Assembly (NCBI GenBank): GCA_043101835.1
Contig: JBICHM010000100.1
Location: forward strand, 1 to 7,266
Length of the DNA: 7,266 bases
From: JBICHM01 sp043101835
GTDB taxonomy: Bacteria > Planctomycetota > Phycisphaerae > Phycisphaerales > UBA1924
Direction of reading: 5' to 3'
In this document: piece by piece, positions 1 through 6,900 of the stretch
How positions within the stretch are numbered: position 1 is the stretch's first letter
Layout of the letters: each line of letters starts with the position of its first letter
The notes under the pieces: model-generated
Database searches by the model: none
Seen by the model: the letters and a program-made list of their open reading frames with translations, nothing else
What the model was told of the DNA's origin: nothing
Program-made: the position numbers and the translations under genes

Positions 1-9
1 GGCTCAAAC

Positions 10-1002
10 TCACCCAATCGCCCGCTCGACGGCGCGGCGCACCGCGACCGGCAGCAGGCGGAGTTTGTACCTGTTCTGCGACATCGGATCGGCGCCCTCG
101 ACCGAGCGGGCGCACGCCGCGTCGATTGCTTCGCGGTCGCCCGCACGCACGCCCCGCAGCGCCTCGGCGACGCGCGGCAGCGGCCACGGCGTCGGCGCGA
201 CTGCGCCGGCGCACACGTTGGCCTCACCGATTCGATCGCCGTCCATCCGCACCGTCGCGACGGCGAAGACCAGCGGCCAGTCGAAGGACTGCTTCTCCTT
301 CACCGCTTCGAATCCGCTCTTCGGAGCGACATCAAAGACGATCTCCGTAATTACTTCGCCCGCGCGCAGCGTGTGCTCGGTCAGCAGATCCGTGCGCGGC
401 ATGTGGAAGAGGTCCTGCGCGCTGACGCTCGCCCGGTCGCCCCCGACGAGGCGCACCTCGCCGCGCATCGCGACCAGCGGCACGGCGATGTTCGAGGGAT
501 GCACGATGTGGCACGGCCCGCCCCCGAAGATCGCGTGGTACTTGTTCTCGCCCTCGGACGCGTAGCAGGTGCTGCCGCCCTTCTTCAGGCAGTCAAACTG
601 CTGGTTGCGGTAGTACCAGCATCGCGGACGCTGCAGGAGGTTGCCCGCGGCGGAGGCGACGTTGCGCACCTGGGGCGTCGCCGCAGACTCCGCGGCGTGC
701 GCCATCGCCGGCGCGTGCTCGCGGATGAGGTCGCTCGACGCGATGTCGGCGAGCGTCGCCTCGGCGCCGATGCGGATGCGGTCGCGCGCCGGGTTGTCCC
801 AGTCGATCCCGCGCCCGCGCGCACCGCCGGCGCCCTTGATGTTCACGAGCGCATCGGGGTCGAGCAGGCCTTCCTTCAGGTGATCGACCACATCCATCCC
901 GCCGGCCTTGAGCACCGGCAGGCGGTACGAGCCGCCCCGCACCACTTGCGCCGCATCCTCGTATGAGCGCGCCCTGACGATCGCGAACGGTCCGCTTGCC
1001 AT
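10..1002 (-). CDS. FAD-binding subunit of a xanthine-oxidase-family molybdenum hydroxylase, with PaoB-like [4Fe-4S] insertion
   Basis: Medium subunit (330 aa) that takes electrons from the iron-sulfur clusters and passes them through FAD to an external acceptor. Seen: an FAD-contacting loop KAGGMDVVDHLK (residues 32-43) in place of the usual AGGT/N-D-LL form; a second conserved block TPQVRNVASAAGNLLQRPRC (109-128); and a C-terminal CO-dehydrogenase-flavoprotein-like domain from about residue 225 (KEKQSFDWPLVFAVATVR, then GAVAPTPWPLP). Between residues 128 and 164 lies a cysteine insertion, C128-x9-C138-x7-C146-x17-C164. It matches the loop that binds an additional [4Fe-4S] cluster in E. coli PaoB and in 4-hydroxybenzoyl-CoA reductase beta subunits. 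No signal peptide is visible, so export would depend on the Tat-bearing partner. The ATG lies 1 nt after the stop of the Mo subunit gene and has an AAGGAG eight nt upstream, suggesting translational coupling. Length fits PaoB-type subunits. It is the last gene of the operon within the window. The subunit class is certain; the substrate is unknown. Confidence 0.93.
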   Translation of the reverse strand: MASGPFAIVRARSYEDAAQVVRGGSYRLPVLKAGGMDVVDHLKEGLLDPDALVNIKGAGGARGRGIDWDNPARDRIRIGAEATLADIASSDLIREHAPAMAHAAESAATPQVRNVASAAGNLLQRPRCWYYRNQQFDCLKKGGSTCYASEGENKYHAIFGGGPCHIVHPSNIAVPLVAMRGEVRLVGGDRASVSAQDLFHMPRTDLLTEHTLRAGEVITEIVFDVAPKSGFEAVKEKQSFDWPLVFAVATVRMDGDRIGEANVCAGAVAPTPWPLPRVAEALRGVRAGDREAIDAACARSVEGADPMSQNRYKLRLLPVAVRRAVERAIG

Positions 1003-1003
1003 G

Positions 1004-3109
1004 TCACGCGCTCCTTTCGACGGCGTCGAGCACCAGGTCGGGCGTCAGCGGCAGGCTGCGCACCGGCGCGCCGACCGCGTTGAGGACGGCGCACGCCACG
1101 GCGCCCGCCGTCGGGATGATCGGCGGCTCGCCCAGCGAGCGCACCCCCGTCTGCCCCTTTGTCCACAGCACCGGCTCGATGTGCGGCATGTCCGCCGGGC
1201 CGAGGATCTTGTACATCTCGAGATTCGGGTTCACCATCGCGCCGGTGTGCCGGTCGAGGATCTTGTCTTCGAACAGCGCATAGGAGAGGCCCTGGATCAC
1301 GCCGCCGATGATCTGGCTCTCCGCCGTCTTCCGCGCGATGACGCGCCCGCAGGCCTGGATCGCGACGACGCGGTCGACATGGATCACGCCCGTCTCGGTG
1401 TCGACGCGCAGGTCGACAAACTGCGCGCCGTGGCTGTGGCCATCCCGCACATACTCCTGGCCGGTGTCGCGCCCGTGCTCGCCGCGTCCGGTCACCGAGT
1501 CGCGCCCCATGCGCCGGCACGCCTGTTCGAAGGTCGTCACCGGCTCGCCGTGCCGGAGCACCTGGCCGGCGTAGAGATCGAGTTCGCTCGCATCAATGCC
1601 TTCGCGATCGGCGACCAGTTGCAGGAACTTCCGCTTGGCGTCCTCCGCGGCCCCCATCATGGCCGGCGCCGTGTTGTGCGCCGTCATCGAGCCGCCCGAC
1701 GCCGGTCCGGGTGGCAGACTGCCCCGGCCGATCTCCACCTCCACCCACTCAAGCGGCACGCCGAGGTAATCCGCGGCGACAACGCCCATGATCGTGCGCT
1801 GTCCCGTGCCGATGTCCTGCGTCCCCGTGCGCGCCACGACCGATCCGTCGCGATTGATCACGACCTCGGCCTCCGCGCGCGCCGGGAAGCGAGGCCACGA
1901 CGCCGTGCCGCAGCCGAACCCGCGCTTGACGGGCCCTTCGCTCGTCCCGTTGGGGCGCCGGTCGCGCCAGCCGATCAGCTGGGCGCCGAGTTCGAGCATC
2001 TCCTTGCGATGGTCGTCGGTCTCGTGCTGCAGGCGCAGGCCGATCGGGTCGAGCCCCGCCAGCGCCGCGATCTCGTCGAGCATCATCTCCTCGGCGAAGG
2101 CGCCCTGCGGGCTGCCGGGGGCGCGGAAGGGGCGGGGGGCGCCGCCGTTGAATCGCACGTTCTCGTGCGACCGCTGAATCTCGCCGAGGTTGTAGCGTCC
2201 GCTGGGCACATCGCTGCCGCCGCCGCTGCCGGCCACACCAACGCCGCCCCAGGTGTGCACCTGCCCACCCAGAATCCTGCCGTCCCGCGCCACGCCGATG
2301 CGGACATGGTTGCGGCTCGACGGCCGGTTGCCGGTGTCGAGGTGGTCCTCGTCACGGTCGGTGAAGAGGCTGACCGGGCGTCGATACTTCTTCGACACCT
2401 CCGCGGCGATCGCGCCCTCCTTGCCGGCGCCGTTGAGCTTCGAGCCGAAGCCGCCGCCGATGAACTCGCAGATGACCTCATAGTTTGAGCGGGGGAGCCC
2501 GAGCGGATCGGCAAGCCCGTCCGTCGCCGCCTGCGTGCCCTGCGTCGAGACATACACTGTCGCGCGGTCGCCCTCATGCACGACCACCGCGCCGTGCGTC
2601 TCGAGCGGCGAGTGCGTCGCGACCGGCGTCGTGTACACCGCCTCGAAGACGATGTCTGCGTCCTGAAGAATGGCGTCGGTCTTGCCGTCCGGCGCCGGCG
2701 CATCCTCCATCGCGTCCTCGATGCGCGTGTCCGGACGATCGCGATCCCACTGGGCATCGAGCGCCCGCATCCCGCGCCGGAGCGCGGTCTTCGACTCGGC
2801 GACCACGTAGCCGATGTTGTGCCCGTGGTACTGCCCGCGTTCGCCGTCCATCACGACCTCGACGACGCCCGGGACCGCGAGCGCCGCCTCGCGATCGACC
2901 GATCGCAGGCGCGCCTTGCCCCACGGGCAGCGCACGAATGCGACGAAAAGCGAGTTCTCGAGGTACCGGTCGCGGCTGTACACGCCGCGCCCCGTCACCT
3001 TCGCCACGCCATCGAAGCGCGAGGTCTGGTCATCGATCGAGTCGCCCATGTTCGCCGGGCGGTTGTCGGTCGCCATGCCCGTCGTGACGAGCCGCTTCAG
3101 GTCTGCCAT
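1004..3109 (-). CDS. Molybdopterin-binding catalytic subunit of a xanthine-oxidase-family hydroxylase (aldehyde oxidoreductase-like)
   Basis: Large catalytic subunit (701 aa) that binds the molybdenum cofactor and hydroxylates a substrate (aldehyde or heterocycle) with water-derived oxygen. Seen, in order: the N-terminal a/b-hammerhead signature RFDGVAKVTGRGVYSRD (residues 31-47); THSPLETHGAVV (165-176); the Moco-contacting loop GGGFGSK (218-224); a second cofactor loop RPFRAPGSPQGAFAEEMMLD (326-345); TGTQDIGTGQRT (428-439); the GGSMTAHNTAPAM block (472-484); a C-terminal ACGRVIARKTAESQIIGG block (586-603); and SLGEPP (658-663), whose E661 is the expected catalytic glutamate. No key residue is missing. 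The length is close to that of PaoC (about 730 aa); one N-terminal loop looks shortened (see findings). No signal peptide is present. The ATG is supported by an AGGAGG seven nt upstream, in the 16-bp gap after the [2Fe-2S] subunit gene. Xanthine dehydrogenase, aldehyde oxidase and isoquinoline oxidoreductase all share these motifs, so the substrate is not assigned. Confidence 0.94.
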   Translation of the reverse strand: MADLKRLVTTGMATDNRPANMGDSIDDQTSRFDGVAKVTGRGVYSRDRYLENSLFVAFVRCPWGKARLRSVDREAALAVPGVVEVVMDGERGQYHGHNIGYVVAESKTALRRGMRALDAQWDRDRPDTRIEDAMEDAPAPDGKTDAILQDADIVFEAVYTTPVATHSPLETHGAVVVHEGDRATVYVSTQGTQAATDGLADPLGLPRSNYEVICEFIGGGFGSKLNGAGKEGAIAAEVSKKYRRPVSLFTDRDEDHLDTGNRPSSRNHVRIGVARDGRILGGQVHTWGGVGVAGSGGGSDVPSGRYNLGEIQRSHENVRFNGGAPRPFRAPGSPQGAFAEEMMLDEIAALAGLDPIGLRLQHETDDHRKEMLELGAQLIGWRDRRPNGTSEGPVKRGFGCGTASWPRFPARAEAEVVINRDGSVVARTGTQDIGTGQRTIMGVVAADYLGVPLEWVEVEIGRGSLPPGPASGGSMTAHNTAPAMMGAAEDAKRKFLQLVADREGIDASELDLYAGQVLRHGEPVTTFEQACRRMGRDSVTGRGEHGRDTGQEYVRDGHSHGAQFVDLRVDTETGVIHVDRVVAIQACGRVIARKTAESQIIGGVIQGLSYALFEDKILDRHTGAMVNPNLEMYKILGPADMPHIEPVLWTKGQTGVRSLGEPPIIPTAGAVACAVLNAVGAPVRSLPLTPDLVLDAVERSA
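1011..1016 (-). promoter_or_regulatory. Ribosome binding site of the FAD subunit gene, inside the end of the Mo subunit gene
   Basis: AAGGAG on the minus strand, 8 nt before the ATG at 1002. It lies within the last codons of the Mo subunit gene, whose TGA is followed by a single C and then the ATG. The arrangement suggests translational coupling. Confidence 0.78.
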
Positions 3110-3116
3110 CGCCGTG

Positions 3117-3122
3117 CCTCCT
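3117..3122 (-). promoter_or_regulatory. Ribosome binding site of the molybdopterin subunit gene
   Basis: AGGAGG on the minus strand, 7 nt before the ATG at 3109, placed in the 16-bp gap after the [2Fe-2S] subunit stop. It is the strongest Shine-Dalgarno sequence of the three, consistent with the start chosen. Confidence 0.8.
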
Positions 3123-3125
3123 GCC

Positions 3126-3782
3126 TCAGGCGTCGCTGTCGCGGAGCGGGCTCTGGCCGGAGGCCTCGAGCACCGCGTTGAAGATGTTCGTGTAGGTCCC
3201 GCAGCGGCAGAGATTTCCGGAGAGTCCCTGCTTGATCTCGTCGAGGGTCGGCCTCGGGTTGGCGTCGAGCAGCGCCCGCGAAGCCATCACGAGCCCCGGC
3301 GTGCAGTAGCCGCACTGCAGCGCATCGTGCTTGATGAACGCCTCCTGCACCGGGTCGAGCTCGTCGCCGTCGGCGAGGCCCTCGATCGTCGTGATCTCGC
3401 TGCCCGCGGCGTCGACGGCCAGCATCATGCACGAGCAGACCAGTTTGCCGTCGACCAGCACCGAGCACGCCCCGCAGGCCCCGCGATCGCAGACTTCTTT
3501 CGTGCCGGTCAACTGGAACCGCCAGCGCAGTGTCTCCATGAGCGTCGTGGCGGGGTCGATGTCCGTCGAGACATCCTTCCCGTTGACGCGGAGCGTGATG
3601 CGCTCGGGCGCCGGGCCGAAGGTCTCGTGGCCGCCGGCGCGATCGTCCTGCGCCGCGTCGGCGCCCCGCGCCTGCAGTGCGCCGGCCGCGGCCGACACGC
3701 CAACGGTCTGAATGAAGGATCGTCGGGAGACCCCCGCCTCCCGCTCGTGATCCGCGACGCGTGTCCTGCGATCGTCAGCCAT
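3126..3782 (-). CDS. Tat-exported [2Fe-2S] subunit of a xanthine-oxidase-family hydroxylase (PaoA-like)
   Basis: Small electron-transfer subunit (218 aa) with two [2Fe-2S] clusters linking the Mo site to FAD. Seen: a twin-arginine motif SRRSFIQTV (residues 19-27), a short hydrophobic run VGVSAAAGAL and a possible AxA cleavage site around residues 41-44. The mature domain starts near residue 60 with RITLRVNGKDV. The plant-ferredoxin-type cluster ligands are C98, C103, C106 and C118 (CDRGACGAC followed by CSC). The second, alpha-helical cluster has C157/C160 (QCGYCTPG) and C192/C194 (NLCRCGTY). All eight ligands are present. Ordinary cytoplasmic homologues are about 150-170 aa; the roughly 58 extra N-terminal residues are the export signal and linker, as in E. 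coli PaoA (about 229 aa). The ATG start is supported by an AAGGAG eight nt upstream and leaves the Tat motif properly placed. It is the first gene of the three-gene operon, 166 bp after hrpA. The final redox partner is unknown; the periplasm is the inferred location. Confidence 0.94.
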   Translation of the reverse strand: MADDRRTRVADHEREAGVSRRSFIQTVGVSAAAGALQARGADAAQDDRAGGHETFGPAPERITLRVNGKDVSTDIDPATTLMETLRWRFQLTGTKEVCDRGACGACSVLVDGKLVCSCMMLAVDAAGSEITTIEGLADGDELDPVQEAFIKHDALQCGYCTPGLVMASRALLDANPRPTLDEIKQGLSGNLCRCGTYTNIFNAVLEASGQSPLRDSDA

Positions 3783-3790
3783 GGCGACGG

Positions 3791-3796
3791 CTCCTT
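3791..3796 (-). promoter_or_regulatory. Ribosome binding site of the [2Fe-2S] subunit gene
   Basis: AAGGAG on the minus strand, 8 nt before the ATG at 3782. It fixes the start upstream of the Tat signal and argues against a shorter start that would lose the twin arginines. Confidence 0.75.
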
Positions 3797-3871
3797 GCTT
3801 CCGCTGGCGCCGACGCGAATCGCCGGCACTGGCGTGTACCGACGCCGCCGACGCACGGATTCACGACCCCG

Positions 3872-3900
3872 AAACTACCCGAGTGTGCGACCGACGCCAA
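3872..3900 (-). promoter_or_regulatory. Weak sigma70-like promoter candidate for the hydroxylase operon
   Basis: On the minus strand TTGGCG (3895-3900) and TAGTTT (3872-3877) are separated by 17 nt, in the least GC-rich part of the gap upstream of the [2Fe-2S] subunit gene. The first matches TTGACA at four of six positions; the second matches TATAAT at only three of six. The location is sensible but the match is poor, and promoter consensus in this organism is unknown. The operon could instead be read through from hrpA. Confidence 0.2.
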
Positions 3901-3926
3901 TCCCCGAATGCGGATGACTCACCAGT

Positions 3927-3941
3927 TGCGACTCGGTCGCA
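3927..3941 (-). terminator. Small hairpin just after the hrpA stop (possible weak terminator)
   Basis: A perfect 6-bp inverted repeat, TGCGAC-CGA-GTCGCA on the minus strand, begins 7 nt after the hrpA stop codon. There is no run of T after it (ACTGGTGAGTC follows), so it is not a classical intrinsic terminator. It could be a 3' stabilising or attenuating stem, or chance in GC-rich DNA. Confidence 0.25.
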
Positions 3942-3948
3942 GCGGAGG

Positions 3949-6900
3949 TCAGGGGCGGACTTTCGCCCAGAGCTTCTCCATGCGCTGCGCCGACATCGGT
4001 TGCAGCGTGCCGAGGCGCTGCGCAAAGAGGGACACCCGGTACTCCTCGATGGCCCAACGAAACTCCTCGAGGTTCGGATCATCGACGCCCTCTGCTTCGT
4101 GGCGAGCCCGTCGCTCCGACATCGCCGCGTCGCACCGCTCGATGTTCGCGAGCATCGCCACATCGCGCGCCAGCGCGTCCTCGGCGCCGTGCCGGAGGCG
4201 CTGCAGGCGTTCCTCGCCGGCCGCGAGGTAGCGCGGGACCTGCTGCAGCCACTTCCACGCCGTCGTGCGCACGAAGCCCGGCGCGGTCAGGGCGCCGATC
4301 TGCCGCTCGAGATCCGCTCGCACAGCTTCCCACGAGGCCGGCGCCTGTTCGAGGGCCGTCGCGATCGCCTGGCGCCGGAGAAGGATGTTGTCCACCAGGG
4401 CGCAGACTTCATCTGCCGTCGGCCCGAGCACGCGCCAGCCCTCGTCGAGGCGCGATTCGAACTCCTCGCGCGACCGCGGCAGCGGCCGATCGGCGACATA
4501 CACGCGCTCGACAAGGCGCGCCAGCAGATCCTCACGCAGATCTCGCGCACTGCCGATCGGCGCGTAATGGAGCGCCATGCGCTCGAATCCTGGCAGCCGT
4601 TCCCCGTGCCATTTGAGTTCCGCGCGCAGCGCGATCATGTACAGACGGCGCACGCCCCGCGCCGTCTCGCGCTCCGCTCGCTCGCGTGAGGGCAGCAGAC
4701 GCAGGTGCGCCATCGCGCCATCCTCGACGATCGCCGGATACGCGGCCACAACGGCGTCGCCCGAGCGCACCTCGACCGACGCGGGCAGCTCGCCGAAATC
4801 CCACTCGCGCACATCATCTCGGTTCCACGCAGAGCCCGGTAGAGCCGCGAGGTGCTGCTCCAGGCGGTCGCGCAGGTCGTGCTTCAGGCGTCGGACGTCC
4901 CGCCCCGCCGCGAGCACCTTGCCGCTCTCGTCGAGCACGCGCAGCTTCACGCGCAGGTGGTCGGGCAGCGCTTCGGTCGCCCACACATCGCGGGGAATCG
5001 TCGTGCCCGCGAGCGATTCCAGCCGACGCGCGATGGCCTCGTCGAGCGGTGCGCCTGATTTCTCGAGCCCGTCCAGGCACCGCTTCGCGAAGTTCGGCGC
5101 CGGCACGAAGCTCGTCCGCACCCGCTTGGGCAGGGCGCGGATCCGCTCGATGATCCGCTCGCGGATCAGGCCCGGCACCATCCAGTCGAGATCCTGCTGA
5201 TCGAGCGACTGCAGGCTCGAGAGCGGCGCCGTGACCGTCACGCCGTCCTCTTCCTGCCCCGGCTGGAGCCGGTATTCCAGAGGAGCGCGCGTCCCGCCGA
5301 GTTCCGCCTCGTCCGGGTGTGATTCCGGCGTGACCTCCGGCGCCTCCTGTACGAGGTCGGCGCGATCCATGTAGAGCAGCGTGGGGTTGGCCTTCTCGGT
5401 GTGGCGGCGCCACTCCTCGAACTGCTTCGCTGTGTAGACCCCGCGCGGGACGCGCGCGTCGTAGAAATCGAACCGCTGGCGCGGATCAACAAGCAGCGCC
5501 TGGGTGCGCGCTTTGGCTTCCAGCCGGCGCACCTCCTCTTCGAGGGCCTTGTTGTGCTCGAGGAACGGCGCCGCGAAGTCGTACTCGCCGTCCACCAGCG
5601 CGTGCTGGATGAAGAGATTCCGGCCCACCTCCGGGTTGATCTTGCCGTAGTGCACCACGCGCCGCTCGATCAGCGGCAGTCCCCAGAGCGCGACATTCTC
5701 GTAGGCCATCACGCGTCCGCGGCTCCGGCTCCAGTGCGGATCGACATACGACCGGCGCACCAGCGACCCCGCCGCCTTCTCGATCCACAGCGGCTGCACG
5801 CTCGCCGCGGTCCGCGCGTACAGGCGCGTCGTCTGCACGATCTCCGCCGCCATCACCCACGCCGGCCCCTGGCTGAAGAGTCCCGACCCCGGGAAGAGGT
5901 GGAAGGTCATCCCGCGTGGCCCGTCGTAGGCGTGCCCCTCCTCGCGTTTGCGCCCGACGAACGCGACCAGTCCGGCAAGCAGCGCCCTGTGCAACGCCGC
6001 GGAGTCCACGGCCCCGTCCGGCGCGTGGGACGCACGCGCATGATCGCCTGCGCTCCAGCCGAGGTCGCCGACGATCTCCGAGAGCTGCCGCTGCGTCTCG
6101 ATCCACTCGCGCATGCGCGGATAGCTCAGCCACGCCGCGGCGCACCATTTCCGGAGCCCGCTGCGGGAGTGCTTTGTGCGCGCCTTGTGGAACGCGCGCC
6201 ACACGTTCAGCAGCGACAGGAAGTCGCTTTCGTCGCTCGCGAAGCGTCGGTGGGCGAGGTCTGCCTCGTCGCGATGCTCCACCGGCCGCTCGCGCGGGTC
6301 CTGAATCGACAGCCCGGCGAAGATGATCAACGCCTCGCGGAGCACGCCGGCGTCGCGCGCGGACTGCAGCATGCGCCCGATCCGAGGGTCAACCGGCAGG
6401 CGGGCCAGTTCGCGCCCGATCTCGGTGACCTTGCCCTTCTCGTCGAGCGCCTGCAGCTCGCGCAGGGTCTCGAGTCCGTCGCGAACAAGGCGCCGGTCGG
6501 GTGGATCGATGAACGGGAACCGCTCGATGTCGCCGAGGCCCAGCGCCTTCATCTGCAGGATCGCACCGGCGAGGTTCGTCCGCAGGATTTCCGGGTCGGT
6601 GAACGCCGGGCGGCTCTCGAAGTCGTCCTGTGCGTAGAGACGGAGGCACATACCCGGCCCGATGCGCCCGCAGCGGCCCTTGCGCTGGTCGGCCGAGGCC
6701 TGCGAGATCTTCTCGATCGGCAGACGCTGCACGCGCGATCGCGCGCTGTACCGGCTGATCCGGGCGAGTCCCGCGTCGACGACGAAGCGGATCCCGGGAA
6801 CCGTCAGCGAAGTTTCCGCGATGTTCGTCGAGAGCACGACGCGCCGGCGCTTCGACGGCGCGAACACACGCCCCTGCTCATCGGCGCCGAGGCGCGCGTA

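Noticed and set aside
908..2488. Long open frame (526 codons) on the plus strand opposite the Mo subunit gene
   Set aside because: It mirrors a well-conserved gene on the other strand. The predicted protein is rich in Arg, Ala and His with no recognisable domain, as expected for antisense frames in GC-rich DNA.
3831..3846. 5-bp stem GGCGT / ACGCC with a 6-nt loop in the gap upstream of the [2Fe-2S] subunit gene
   Set aside because: Too short to stand out in GC-rich DNA and without a partner motif; no riboswitch-like structure could be supported.
2814..3917. Plus-strand open frame (367 codons) opposite the [2Fe-2S] and Mo subunit genes and the gap
   Set aside because: Low-complexity, Arg/Ala-rich product with no motif; the opposite strand has two clearly conserved genes over the same bases.
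3781..4689. Plus-strand open frame (302 codons) covering the intergenic gap and the hrpA 3' end
   Set aside because: Mostly a shadow of hrpA; no domain is visible and the part in the gap shows no coding features of its own.
5151..5168. Near-perfect palindrome TGATCCGC-TC-GCGGATCA, next to a repeated GATCCGCTC
   Set aside because: It lies in the conserved hrpA segment encoding LIRERIIERIR; repeated Arg/Glu/Ile codons produce it. No sign of a site acting outside the protein code.
6732..6745. 14-bp perfect palindrome CGCGCGATCGCGCG, containing the HIP1-like octamer
   Set aside because: Within hrpA coding sequence (SARSR); as a single copy it is explained by codons. Kept only as part of the CGATCG count.
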